Under the pieces are notes generated by a model that was not told the origin of the DNA, searched no databases, and saw only the letters and a program-made list of their open reading frames with translations. Shown here piece after piece: positions 1 to 8,367 of a stretch of 64,000 nt of DNA. The translations under genes were made by a program, and so were the position numbers. Origin of the DNA: Collinsella sp944321445 (GTDB taxonomy: Bacteria > Actinomycetota > Coriobacteriia > Coriobacteriales > Coriobacteriaceae); the NCBI RefSeq assembly GCF_030371825.1, contig NZ_JAUDDM010000002.1. One strand, given 5' to 3'. Each line of letters opens with the position of its first letter. The stretch's first letter is position 1.

Positions 1-180
1 GTCGAGCGCCTCATCGAGACGCGCCACCACGCAGGGATCGTCCGGATCCTCCCCGTCTGCAGCGTATGCGTGCATGTGGACATCGGTGTTGAAGATGAAA
101 AACGAGATGACCCGCGAGCCATCGACACCCGCGACCGGGGCGGCCGCGCACGGGTCCCCATAGGCATACGTCTGCTGCAC
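1..180 (-). CDS. Possible FAD:protein FMN transferase (ApbE-like), N-terminal part
   Basis: This is the first 60 codons of a minus-strand gene that runs off the left edge of the window. The start is a GTG preceded by an AGGAGAG-type ribosome site six or fewer bases away. The visible protein has an aromatic-rich stretch (FFIFNTDVHMHAYA, about residues 27-40) that resembles the first strand of ApbE proteins, which attach FMN to a threonine of partner proteins such as Rnf/Nqr subunits. No catalytic motif is inside the window, so the family assignment is a guess from one segment. It could equally be an unrelated Coriobacteriia protein. Confidence 0.4.
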   Translation of the reverse strand, partial: MQQTYAYGDPCAAAPVAGVDGSRVISFFIFNTDVHMHAYAADGEDPDDPCVVARLDEALD

Positions 181-350
181 GGCTCTCCTCTTCCTGTGGA
201 AAAATCGTCCTCCCCATGATAGCCCCGCTTCGAAACGGGAACGAGGGGTAATGTCGGGCTGGCGCGAGATTCCGCGCGCACGGACCGCGTGCTCGCCCGC
301 GCAACCTAGCACCCGCCTCGCGAGCGGCCGACCGAAAGGTATATCGACTC

Positions 351-719
351 ATGCGTTTTGTTCTCAATTGGCTCTTGACTTCCATCGCCATATCCATCGC
401 GGCGTTTCTGGTACCCGGCATCGAGCCCTTCGGCCCGGCGGACCCCTGGATATGCTTCGCGTTCGTCGGCTTGTTCCTCGGATTCGTCAACTCGCTCGTC
501 AAACCGCTGCTTACCGTGATATCGCTGCCCGTCACCATCCTTACGCTCGGCGTGTTCCAGCTTGTCATCAACAGCTTCATGCTCGAGCTTGCAAGCTGGC
601 TGTCTGTGAACCTTTTGGGTGCAGGCATTTCCATAAGCGGATTCGGCGCGGCGTTTTTCGGCGCCATCGTCGTAAGCATCATGTGCGCGATTTTGGGCGT
701 CGCCACCAGCGACGCCTAG
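351..719 (+). CDS. Holin-4-like (YvlD type) four-helix membrane protein
   Basis: A 122-residue, almost entirely hydrophobic protein with about four membrane segments (roughly residues 6-24, 32-52, 58-80 and 95-117). The segment FVNSLVKPLLTVISLPVTILTLG is the typical signature of the Phage_holin_4_2/YvlD family; despite the name these are mostly chromosomal membrane proteins of unknown role, linked in Bacillus to envelope stress. The ribosome site is weak (GAAAGG, about 12 bases upstream). The gene stands alone, convergent with the Rrf2 regulator downstream. There is no sign of phage around it, so a lysis role is unlikely. Confidence 0.8.
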   Translation: MRFVLNWLLTSIAISIAAFLVPGIEPFGPADPWICFAFVGLFLGFVNSLVKPLLTVISLPVTILTLGVFQLVINSFMLELASWLSVNLLGAGISISGFGAAFFGAIVVSIMCAILGVATSDA

Positions 720-729
720 CGCCCCTTTG

Positions 730-756
730 GATGTCCCCGTTGGGGACGGGGACATC
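730..756. terminator. Hairpin between convergent genes
   Basis: GATGTCCCCG and CGGGGACATC form a perfect 10-bp stem around a 7-nt loop between the stop codons of the holin-like gene and the Rrf2 gene. There is no strong T run on either strand, so it is a plausible but not classic bidirectional terminator. Confidence 0.55.
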
Positions 757-768
757 GTGCGCGATGGC

Positions 769-1194
769 TTAGAGGCAGGCGGCTCCGTGCGGCGATTTGG
801 CCAGATCGGCGATGGAGATGCCGTCAACGTACTCGCCGATCATCTTGTCGAGGCTTTGCCACATGCCGATAGTCGTGCACTCCGCGGCGCGCTCGCAGCC
901 GCCCTTGCCGCCCTCAAGGCACGAGACGGGAGCCAAGCTGCCTTCGGTAAGGCGCAGGATATCGCCGACGGAATAGGTCTCCGCGGGGCGTGTGAGACGG
1001 TACCCGCCGCCCTTGCCGCGCATCCCCGAGAGCATGTCGTTGCGAACCAGTACGGAAAGGATGTTCTCCAGGTACTTCTCGGACACTCCTTGGCGCGCGG
1101 CGATTTCCTTCAACGGAATGCGTCCGTCCGCCTGATGCTCAGCGAGGTCGACCATGACGCGCAACGCGTAGCGACCTTTCGTGGATACCAGCAT
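769..1194 (-). CDS. Rrf2/IscR-family transcriptional regulator
   Basis: A 141-residue winged-helix regulator. The N-terminal DNA-binding domain includes GVSEKYLENILSVL (recognition helix region) and the GMRGKGGGYRL wing typical of Rrf2 proteins. Three cysteines at residues 92, 100 and 106 sit where IscR and NsrR bind an iron-sulfur cluster (IscR uses C92, C98, C104). This suggests it senses Fe-S status or NO rather than being a cluster-free CymR-type sulfur regulator. The start at 1194 is preferred over the ATG at 1200 because GGGGGA then lies six bases upstream. It is divergent from cysK-mnmA, whose expression it may control; that is inference from position. Confidence 0.88.
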   Translation of the reverse strand: MLVSTKGRYALRVMVDLAEHQADGRIPLKEIAARQGVSEKYLENILSVLVRNDMLSGMRGKGGGYRLTRPAETYSVGDILRLTEGSLAPVSCLEGGKGGCERAAECTTIGMWQSLDKMIGEYVDGISIADLAKSPHGAACL

Positions 1195-1350
1195 GGCCAT
1201 TCCCCCTTAACGAATGTCCGTTTTATCCAGAATACCAAAATCAAACTGGTGTGGACATGTAAATGGACCCATCCGGCACAAGGCGCGACGATGCATACGA
1301 CACATGGAATATCGGGCGCGTTACGATTTCGCGATTCAAAATGCGAGCGA

Positions 1351-1379
1351 TTGGGTAACGTTATTCCGAGTTCTATAAT
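1351..1379 (+). promoter_or_regulatory. Sigma-70-type promoter of cysK-mnmA
   Basis: TTGGGT (1351-1356) and TATAAT (1374-1379) are separated by 17 bases, about 57 bases upstream of the cysK start. The -10 box is a perfect consensus. It lies in the divergent region shared with the Rrf2 gene. Confidence 0.7.
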
Positions 1380-1436
1380 AGGTTTATTCGCTGCCCCACA
1401 CGGAGGCGGCAACGCACGTTCGCCGAGGAGGCATCC

Positions 1437-2375
1437 ATGGGCACCGTTTACACCTCGATCGACCAGCTGATCGGTCATACTCCCCTGCTCGAAGTCACCG
1501 CACTCGAGCGCGAGCTGAACCTGCAGGCACGCGTGCTGGTGAAACTCGAGTACTTCAACCCCGCGGGCTCGGTGAAGGACCGCGTCGCCAAGCGCATGCT
1601 GGACGAGGCCGAAGCGGCCGGGCGCATCAAGCCCCACAGCGGAAGTACCATCATCGAGCCTACGAGCGGCAACACCGGCGTCGGCCTCGCCGCGCTGGCC
1701 GCCGCCCGCGGCTACCGCCTTATCATCACCATGCCGGATTCCATGAGCCCCGAACGCCGCAAGCTCATGGAGGGCTACGGTGCAGAGGTCGTCCTCACGC
1801 CGGGCGCACAGGGCATGGCAGGCGCCATCGCGCGCGCCGAGGAGCTTGCGGCCGAGATCCCCGGCAGCATCGTCGCCGGACAGTTCACCAACCCCGCGAA
1901 CCCCGCCGCACACGAGGCGACAACCGGTCCGGAAATTTGGAACGATACGGACGGCACGGTCGACATCTTTGTTGCGGGAGCGGGCACGGGCGGCACCATC
2001 ACCGGCGTCGGCCGCTACCTCAAGGTGCAAAACCCCGAGGTGCGCGTTGTCGCCGTGGAACCCGCGGGCTCTCCGGTTCTGTCGCAGGGGCATGCAGGCG
2101 CCCACGGCATCCAAGGCATCGGCGCGGGCTTTGTTCCCGACGTGCTCGACACGAGCGTGTATGACGAGGTCATACCGGTAGCGGACGAAGATGCGCTCGA
2201 GACGGCGCGCGTGCTCGCGCATCGTGAAGGCGTGCTGGTCGGCATCTCGTCGGGCGCGGCGCTCTGGGCGGCACTTGAGCTGGCAAAACGACCGGAAAAC
2301 GAAGGCCGCACCATCGTCGCCCTGCTGCCGGACACAGGAGAGCGCTATCTGTCGACCGCCCTGTTCGAGGATTAA
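1437..2375 (+). CDS. cysK: Cysteine synthase (O-acetylserine sulfhydrylase)
   Basis: A 312-residue PLP enzyme that makes cysteine from O-acetylserine and sulfide. The PLP lysine is K47 in NPAGSVKDR, the substrate loop TSGNTG is at 76-81, and the phosphate-binding GTGGTITG is at 183-190. Length and motifs match CysK of the fold-type II family. A GAGGAGG ribosome site lies seven bases before the ATG. Four bases separate its stop from the mnmA start, so cysteine synthesis and a tRNA-thiolation enzyme share a transcript. No cysE lies nearby, so the acetylserine supply must be encoded elsewhere. Confidence 0.96.
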   Translation: MGTVYTSIDQLIGHTPLLEVTALERELNLQARVLVKLEYFNPAGSVKDRVAKRMLDEAEAAGRIKPHSGSTIIEPTSGNTGVGLAALAAARGYRLIITMPDSMSPERRKLMEGYGAEVVLTPGAQGMAGAIARAEELAAEIPGSIVAGQFTNPANPAAHEATTGPEIWNDTDGTVDIFVAGAGTGGTITGVGRYLKVQNPEVRVVAVEPAGSPVLSQGHAGAHGIQGIGAGFVPDVLDTSVYDEVIPVADEDALETARVLAHREGVLVGISSGAALWAALELAKRPENEGRTIVALLPDTGERYLSTALFED

Positions 2376-2379
2376 CCCC

Positions 2380-3516
2380 ATGCCGAAGCGCAAACGCGTC
2401 CTGGTCGCCATGAGCGGAGGCGTCGATTCCAGCGTCACCGCGTATCTGCTTACACAACAAGATTATGACTGCATGGGTGTCACCATGTTGCTGCACGACG
2501 GAGCAGATGCCGCGGGAACCACCGACGCGTGCGGGTCATCGCGCGATGCCGATGACGCTGCGAGCGTGGCTCACGGCCTGGGGTTCCCTCACCAGGTAAT
2601 CGACATGCGCGCAACCTTTGAGCGCAGCGTGGTCGAGAAGTTCGTGCGCACCTACGAAGACGGGCGCACGCCCAACCCGTGCATCGACTGCAACCGCTAC
2701 CTCAAATTCGGGACGTTGCTGGACTATGCGCTGGAACAAGGCTGCGACTTCGTGGCAACGGGCCACTACGCCCGCATCGGCCGCCGACAAGCGGCGGAAG
2801 GCGCGCCGGGCGCCTGGACACTTGAGAAGGGCATCGATGCCGCCAAAGACCAAAGCTACGTGCTCTATTCGCTCACCCAAGAGCGCCTGGCGCACGTGTT
2901 GCTGCCCTTAGGTGCGCTGCGCAAAGACCGTGACGTGCGCCGCATCGCCACCGAGCAGGGATTCTCGAGCGCAAGCAAGCCCGACAGCCAAGGTATCTGC
3001 TTTGTGCCGAACAACGATTTCGCTACCTATATCGAGCGTCGCGAGAAGCGCGCTCTTCCCGAAGGCGACATCCTCAACACGGCGGGCGAGGTCATCGGGC
3101 GCCACACGGGCGCGCTGCGCTATACCATCGGCCAGCGCCGCGGCCTGGGCGTCGCCGCCGCGCACCCGCTCTACGTCTGCGGCATCGACGTGCACGCGAA
3201 TACCGTGACCCTTGGCGACGTGGACGACCTCATGGCGTCATCCCTCGTAGCCGACGATTGGATCTGGAGCGCTCCGGCGGCAGAAATGGAGCGGGCCGTG
3301 CGCGCCGCCGGAGCCACCGGCCTCCCGGTCACTGCCAAGATCCGCTACCACCAGCCCGACCAACTGGCCCGAGCACGTTTTGCCGACCCCTCCCGCGGTG
3401 TCGCCGGAGGTGTGCGCCTGGACTTCGAAACCCCTCAGCGCGGCATCGCCCCCGGCCAGGCTGTCGTCATCTACGATGGCGACGTGGTCTTGGGCGGCGG
3501 CACGGTCTGCGCGTAA
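2380..3516 (+). CDS. mnmA: tRNA-specific 2-thiouridylase
   Basis: A 378-residue ATP pyrophosphatase that puts sulfur on U34 of tRNA for Lys, Glu and Gln. The PP-loop SGGVDSS is at residues 12-18, the catalytic cysteines are C101 (NPCIDCN) and C207 (GICFV). C-terminal residues form the usual beta-barrel. The ATG at 2380 fits the family start and lies four bases after the cysK stop. The enzyme normally takes sulfur from a cysteine desulfurase (IscS); none is seen next to it, but co-transcription with cysK under an IscR-like neighbour makes a sulfur-supply operon likely. Confidence 0.96.
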   Translation: MPKRKRVLVAMSGGVDSSVTAYLLTQQDYDCMGVTMLLHDGADAAGTTDACGSSRDADDAASVAHGLGFPHQVIDMRATFERSVVEKFVRTYEDGRTPNPCIDCNRYLKFGTLLDYALEQGCDFVATGHYARIGRRQAAEGAPGAWTLEKGIDAAKDQSYVLYSLTQERLAHVLLPLGALRKDRDVRRIATEQGFSSASKPDSQGICFVPNNDFATYIERREKRALPEGDILNTAGEVIGRHTGALRYTIGQRRGLGVAAAHPLYVCGIDVHANTVTLGDVDDLMASSLVADDWIWSAPAAEMERAVRAAGATGLPVTAKIRYHQPDQLARARFADPSRGVAGGVRLDFETPQRGIAPGQAVVIYDGDVVLGGGTVCA

Positions 3517-3520
3517 CGAA

Positions 3521-3554
3521 ATGGGGCGACCCGCCCGCCGGCAGGCCGCCCCAT
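3521..3554. terminator. Hairpin between mnmA and the alcohol dehydrogenase gene
   Basis: ATGGGGCG pairs with CGCCCCAT around a 17-18-nt GC-rich loop, just after the mnmA stop and before the end of the convergent gene. There is only a short T-rich stretch (TATTGTTT) about 15 bases further on, so termination strength is uncertain. Confidence 0.55.
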
Positions 3555-3577
3555 GTTAGAAACCCATAGGATATTGT

Positions 3578-4738
3578 TTACGCCATGATCTTGCGGAAGA
3601 GCTCCACGACGGTGGCGTGATCGGCGTCGCGCGGATTGCCCGGATAGCAGGCGTCGGCGAGCGCGTCATCGGCGATCTGGTCGAGCTCGTCCTCGGTGAT
3701 GGCCTCGCACACCGTGGGGATGTCCACGTCGGCGGACAGCTGGCGCACCGCGGCGATGGCGGCATCGGCAGCCTCATCGGTCGTCATGCCGGTGGTATCA
3801 ACGCCCATGGCGACGGCGACATCAGCCAGGCGCTCGGCCACGACGGGCTTGTTGAACTCCATGGCGATAGGCAGCAGCATGGCGCAAGCGACGCCGTGCG
3901 GGGTGTCATAGTGCGCGGACAGGGTATGCGCCATAGCGTGGTCGATGCCCAGACCGACGTTGGAGAAGCCCATGCCAGCAATGTACTGGGCAAGTGCCAT
4001 GCCCTCACGGCCGCTGCCGGGCTGGCCGCTCTTGGCCTCGGCGACAGCGTCGCGCAAGTTCTTGGCGATGAGCTCGATGGCCTTCAGGTGGAACATGTCG
4101 GTGAGCTCCCAAGCACCGCGGGTGGTGTAGCCCTCGATAGCATGGGTCAGCGCGTCCATACCGGTGGAAGCGGTGAGGCCGGCGGGCATGGTGCCCATCA
4201 TCTCGGGGTCGACGACAGCGACCTCGGGGGCGTCGTTGGTGTCGACGCACACGAACTTGCGGACCTTCTCCACGTCGGTGATGACGTAGTTGATGGTGAC
4301 CTCAGCCGCGGTGCCGGCGGTGGTGGGTACGGCGATGGTGAACACGGCGTGGTTCTTGGTGGGAGCGACGCCCTCGAGCGAGCGCACGTCGGCGAACTCG
4401 GGGTTGTTGATGATGATGCCGATGGCCTTAGCGGTATCCATGGCCGAGCCGCCACCGATGGTCACGATGGAATCGGCTTCAGCGGCCTTGAATGCCTCGA
4501 CGCCGTCCTGGACGTTCTTGATGGTGGGGTTGGGCTTGATCTCGGAGTAGAGGCTCCACGCGATGCCGGCCTCGTCGAGCAGGTCGGTGACCTTGGCGGC
4601 GACGCCGAACTTCACCAGATCGGGGTCGGTGCAGACGAAAACCTTCTTGAAGCCGCGGCGCTCGATCTCGCCCGGAATCTCCTTGATGGCGCCGGCGCCA
4701 TGGTAGGAGATGGTGTTCAAAACGATACGGTTTGCCAT
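3578..4738 (-). CDS. fucO: Lactaldehyde reductase / 1,2-propanediol oxidoreductase
   Basis: A 386-residue iron-containing alcohol dehydrogenase (group III). Its sequence follows E. coli FucO closely through NNPEFADVRSLEG, PTTAGTAAEVTINYVITD and GMGFSNVGLG. The predicted metal ligands D195, H199, H267 and H281 keep the same spacing as E. coli D196, H200, H263, H277; GGGSAMDTAK (residues 96-104) is the NAD site. The ATG at 4738 has a perfect AGGAGG eight bases upstream. The enzyme turns lactaldehyde into 1,2-propanediol during anaerobic fucose or rhamnose use, but no sugar genes lie beside it. A general fermentative alcohol dehydrogenase role is possible. Confidence 0.88.
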   Translation of the reverse strand: MANRIVLNTISYHGAGAIKEIPGEIERRGFKKVFVCTDPDLVKFGVAAKVTDLLDEAGIAWSLYSEIKPNPTIKNVQDGVEAFKAAEADSIVTIGGGSAMDTAKAIGIIINNPEFADVRSLEGVAPTKNHAVFTIAVPTTAGTAAEVTINYVITDVEKVRKFVCVDTNDAPEVAVVDPEMMGTMPAGLTASTGMDALTHAIEGYTTRGAWELTDMFHLKAIELIAKNLRDAVAEAKSGQPGSGREGMALAQYIAGMGFSNVGLGIDHAMAHTLSAHYDTPHGVACAMLLPIAMEFNKPVVAERLADVAVAMGVDTTGMTTDEAADAAIAAVRQLSADVDIPTVCEAITEDELDQIADDALADACYPGNPRDADHATVVELFRKIMA

Positions 4739-4922
4739 ATATGTGCCTCCTGGCTCCTCAATGCGGATGGACGCAGACGATGCGCCATCCCCTGACGGCA
4801 CTCAATATACCCGCTCGGCAGAAACATCAAGCGATATCTTGGACAATCGGCGTTCCCAACTTGCTATCAAGGATGGTTCGGAAGATATATTTCCGCAGGT
4901 AGAAACTCTAAAGGGCAAACGG

Positions 4923-4949
4923 TTCGTATTTTGAACAATTCGTTCGTAT
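4923..4949. promoter_or_regulatory. Direct repeat in AT-rich upstream region of the dehydrogenase
   Basis: TTCGTAT occurs at 4923-4929 and again at 4943-4949, 20 bases apart start to start, i.e. about two helical turns. It lies in the 283-base gap upstream of the lactaldehyde reductase, in the most AT-rich part. This spacing would suit a dimeric regulator, but there is no independent support. The rest of the gap shows nothing I can name. Confidence 0.3.
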
Positions 4950-5021
4950 ATAGGAATATCGCTCAACGGCTCCCGCGGCGCGGTTCAAACACAACGCCAA
5001 CGACCGCGAGAGGGCAGCAAG

Positions 5022-5699
5022 CTACTTACTCGTCTTCCCATACGAATGTTCGCGATCGATAAACATGATGGCAAAAGCCAGCGCCAGCAAGGCTGCCGCA
5101 ACCGCAATCGCGTGAAGGCCAAGATGCTCGATGCACCAGTTGCCCAGCACGGCACCCAGCACAAAGCACAAAATGACGCCAAAATAGAGCACGCCGTTTT
5201 CTAGAAAGCCCCGATCGTGCGTGATGATGTAATCGTCCACGTTTTGCAGCCCGGAGCGTAGATTGCCAATGCACATGGTGGTCGCGACACCCTTGCCATG
5301 GATCTTGCGAAACGACTCCACCTGCATGCCGCACGCAAATGAAGTGAGGCAGTTCGCAGGCAGGTTGAGGTCTCCAGAGATAAAGCTCACGCAAAAAAGG
5401 ATGACGGCCTCGAGAAATACCGTCACCTGGCGCCAGTGAAACAGGCTCGAGAAACGCTCGTGAATCAGATCGGAAAGCATGATGCCCAAGGCAAACGAGA
5501 CAACGGGAAGCAAGAATCGCAGCGCTTGGGAAAACTCTCCGAGCGAAAGATGGATTCCCACCAAAAGAATGTTGCCGGTCTGCGCATTTGCAAACACGCC
5601 TCCGCGACCGATGTAGGAATAGGCGTCCATGAAGCCGCCCGCGAGCGCCAAGATGGCACCGAGTTCGATTGATTCCGAAATCTGCTTTGCACGCTGCAT
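5022..5699 (-). CDS. YoaK/DUF1275-family membrane protein
   Basis: A 225-residue protein with about six membrane segments. ALAGGFMDAYSYIGRGGVFANAQTGN near the N-terminus and NCLTSFACGMQVESFRK in the middle are the usual DUF1275 signatures. The biochemical role of the family is unknown; a transport function is generally assumed. I prefer the ATG at 5699 (GGGGGA ten bases upstream) to an in-frame TTG at 5717. The next gene upstream is divergent, so it is probably transcribed alone. Confidence 0.85.
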   Translation of the reverse strand: MQRAKQISESIELGAILALAGGFMDAYSYIGRGGVFANAQTGNILLVGIHLSLGEFSQALRFLLPVVSFALGIMLSDLIHERFSSLFHWRQVTVFLEAVILFCVSFISGDLNLPANCLTSFACGMQVESFRKIHGKGVATTMCIGNLRSGLQNVDDYIITHDRGFLENGVLYFGVILCFVLGAVLGNWCIEHLGLHAIAVAAALLALAFAIMFIDREHSYGKTSK

Positions 5700-5771
5700 A
5701 GAAAGCGTGTCCCCCAATTTGCATTATCCGACAAGCGTAATGTGCCCTATCCTAACGCATCGACTGTGAAA

Positions 5772-5789
5772 GGCGCGTGAACACGCGCC
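5772..5789. repeat. Short perfect hairpin
   Basis: GGCGCGTG and CACGCGCC form an 8-bp stem with a 2-base spacer in the region between the divergent DUF1275 and YgiQ genes. It is followed directly by two small palindromes (TGGGTAACCCA and CCAATTGG). No function can be assigned; it could be an operator cluster or a leader structure of the YgiQ gene. Confidence 0.4.
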
Positions 5790-5846
5790 TGGGTAACCCA
5801 ATTGGTACAATCAATCCTCAAAGGGAAAAGCGTATGAAGGATGCTC

Positions 5847-8054
5847 ATGGCAAAGCGGGTCGAACATAAAAACAAGAAGACGGCCGAGGGCGCGATCGCG
5901 CCTCGCAAAGCAACGGCATCGCCCAAAAAGCGCACCGTCCCGCGTCCCGGACGCGAAAAGTTCCTGCCCGTCTCACGCGCCGATATGGATGCTCGTGGAT
6001 GGGATACATGCGATTTTGTCTATATTTGCGGCGACGCCTACGTTGACCACTCCAGCTTTGGCATGGCCATCATCAGCCGCATTCTCGAAGCACACGGCTA
6101 TCGCGTGGGTATCATCTGCCAGCCAGACTGGAACGACCCCAAAAGCATCTCGATTCTTGGCGAGCCGCGCCTGGGCTTTTTGGTAAGCGCCGGCAACATG
6201 GACTCGATGGTCAATCACTACTCCGTGACCAAACATCGCCGTCACACAGACGCCTACACCCCGGGCGGCGAGGCAGGACGACGGCCCAACAGGGCGGTAA
6301 CGGTCTATGGCAACCTCATTCGCCGCACCTACAAGAAAGCGCCCATCATCATTGGCGGCATCGAGGCAAGCCTGCGACGCCTTGCGCACTACGACTACTG
6401 GCAGGATAAGCTCAAGCGCTCGGTATTGCTCGACTCGGGTGCCGACTTGCTCATCTACGGCATGGGCGAACACGCCATCATCGAGATTGCCGATGCCCTC
6501 GACGCCGGTCTGCCCGTCGATCAAATCACATATGTCGACGGCACGGTCTATCGCACAAGCGGAGAAGGCGCACTCGATGCCGTGTACGATTACCACCTGC
6601 TCCCAAGCTGGGATGAGCTCAACAGCGACCGGCTCACCTACGCCAAGAGCTTTAACATCCAGCAGCAAAACATGGACCCTATCACGGGGCAACGCCTGGT
6701 AGAACCCTACCCCAACGGTATCTTTGTAGTACAAAACCCGCCTTCGGCAACGCTGACCACGCAGGAAATGGACGAGGTGGCCGAACTCCCCTACGCGCGC
6801 CATTGGCATCCCGACTACGACAAGGCGGGCGGCATCCCTGCCTTTTCCGAAGTGCGCTTCTCTATATCGAGCAACCGCGGTTGCTTTGGCGAATGCAGCT
6901 TCTGCGCGCTCACCTTCCATCAGGGTCGCGTTTTGCAGGTGCGAAGCCACGACAGCATCATGCGCGAGGCAGAGGAGCTCACCCACGATCCCGAGTTCAA
7001 GGGATATATCAACGATGTGGGCGGCCCCACCGCCAATTTTTTCCGTCCCGCTTGCAATAAGCAACTTAAGCACGGCGTGTGCAAGAACAAGCGTTGCCTG
7101 TGGCCCAGCGTTTGCAAGAACATGGTGGTGGATGAGAGCGGGTACACGCAGCTCTTGCGCGACCTGCGCTCGATTCCCGGTATCAAGAAGGTCTTTATCC
7201 GAAGCGGCATTCGCTTTGACTACACCATGGCAGACGCCTCGGACGAATTCATGCTCGAGCTGCTGCAGCATCACGTCTCCGGCCAGCTGCGCCTAGCGCC
7301 AGAACATGTAAGCGATGCCGTGCTCAGCGTAATGGGTAAACCCAGTCGCGCCGTCTATGACGCCTTCTGCCGCCGCTTTGACAAGATCAATAAGGAATAC
7401 GGACTCAATCAGTTTGTGGTGCCCTATCTCATTAGCTCGCATCCCGGTTCGACCATGAAAGAGGCCGTCGAGCTCGCCGAGGCCGTACGCGACATGGGAT
7501 ACATGCCCGAACAGGTGCAGGACTTCTACCCAACCCCGTCCACGATGTCCACCTGCATGTACTACACGGGTGTGGACCCGCGTACCATGGAGCCCATTTA
7601 CGTGGCGCGCGATGCGCACGAGAAAGCGATGCAACGTGCGCTTATCCAGTATCGCAAACCCGAGAACTACAAGCTCGTGCGCGAAGCGCTCAAGCGCGCC
7701 GGCCGCGAGGACCTCATCGGATACGGCAAGAACTGCCTGATTCGTCCTGTGCCGCCCAAGCCCGAGAGCGCACCGTCCGGAAAGAAGCGCCCGCGCAAAA
7801 GCGGCGAGCAAACCTCGAAGCGCAAGCGCACGGGCGGCGCCAAAAAGACTGGCGCCGTTCAACAGGTGGGACCAACCACAGCCGGCGGGCGCAACAACCA
7901 CGGGACGAAACAACATGGAAACCCTAAAGCAGGTCCGAAAGGACGACCGGGTTCACCGGGTACCAAGGGATATGGACCTGCGGGCGCAGCACCACACGGC
8001 AGAAATCGCGCCGCCCAAGGCCGCGAGGGCGCCCGCGGCGGAAGACGGCGCTAG
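5847..8054 (+). CDS. YgiQ-family radical SAM protein
   Basis: A 735-residue protein. The N-terminal domain (PVSRADMDARGWDTCDFVYICGDAYVDHSSFG) is the conserved YgiQ N-terminal region; the radical SAM cluster motif CFGECSFC (CX3CX2C) is near residue 350; a second cysteine cluster (CNKQLKHGVCKNKRCLWPSVC) follows. The last about 100 residues are a Lys/Arg/Gly-rich tail, expected to be disordered and likely to bind nucleic acid. The family's substrate is unknown. The ATG at 5847 has GAAGG six bases upstream. It appears monocistronic and is followed by terminator-like hairpins. Confidence 0.93.
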   Translation: MAKRVEHKNKKTAEGAIAPRKATASPKKRTVPRPGREKFLPVSRADMDARGWDTCDFVYICGDAYVDHSSFGMAIISRILEAHGYRVGIICQPDWNDPKSISILGEPRLGFLVSAGNMDSMVNHYSVTKHRRHTDAYTPGGEAGRRPNRAVTVYGNLIRRTYKKAPIIIGGIEASLRRLAHYDYWQDKLKRSVLLDSGADLLIYGMGEHAIIEIADALDAGLPVDQITYVDGTVYRTSGEGALDAVYDYHLLPSWDELNSDRLTYAKSFNIQQQNMDPITGQRLVEPYPNGIFVVQNPPSATLTTQEMDEVAELPYARHWHPDYDKAGGIPAFSEVRFSISSNRGCFGECSFCALTFHQGRVLQVRSHDSIMREAEELTHDPEFKGYINDVGGPTANFFRPACNKQLKHGVCKNKRCLWPSVCKNMVVDESGYTQLLRDLRSIPGIKKVFIRSGIRFDYTMADASDEFMLELLQHHVSGQLRLAPEHVSDAVLSVMGKPSRAVYDAFCRRFDKINKEYGLNQFVVPYLISSHPGSTMKEAVELAEAVRDMGYMPEQVQDFYPTPSTMSTCMYYTGVDPRTMEPIYVARDAHEKAMQRALIQYRKPENYKLVREALKRAGREDLIGYGKNCLIRPVPPKPESAPSGKKRPRKSGEQTSKRKRTGGAKKTGAVQQVGPTTAGGRNNHGTKQHGNPKAGPKGRPGSPGTKGYGPAGAAPHGRNRAAQGREGARGGRRR

Positions 8055-8170
8055 GGGCCGCGTTCGCCCCTGCTTGATGCCAGCTCAAAAGCTGCCCTCT
8101 ACGGCGCAAACAGGCGCGACGTGGGGCGGAAACCAATTATGCGAGTTTTGGTCATGTGCATACGGCGTTG

Positions 8171-8205
8171 AAAACGATACGGCCAAAACGGCCGTATCGT
8201 TTTTT
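8171..8205. terminator. Strong bidirectional intrinsic terminator
   Basis: AAAACGATACGGCC pairs perfectly with GGCCGTATCGTTTT around a short A-rich loop, with a T run on the plus strand and an A run on the other side. It serves the YgiQ gene and the convergent CAAX protease gene. The 313-base gap 8055-8367 also holds a weaker hairpin AGGGGC/GCCCCT right at the YgiQ stop and a 5-bp CAGCT/AGCTG stem; no gene is seen in it. Confidence 0.9.
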
Positions 8206-8367
8206 CTCGCCAACAGGCCTTTTTCCGAGCGGCATGCATAACGTCCCTGCAACCATTTGCTGCTGTTGAGTGGCGATGACCAAAACTCAAGAAATTGGCT
8301 AGCCGTGCCAAGGGATGAAACGTCCTTCCCATAAATGTATGCACGAAATCCGCCGAATTGGGAAGTT

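Noticed and set aside
11..706. Long minus-strand frame opposite the holin-like gene
   Set aside because: It is the antisense shadow of two better-supported genes, rich in Arg/Ser, without family features or a ribosome site.
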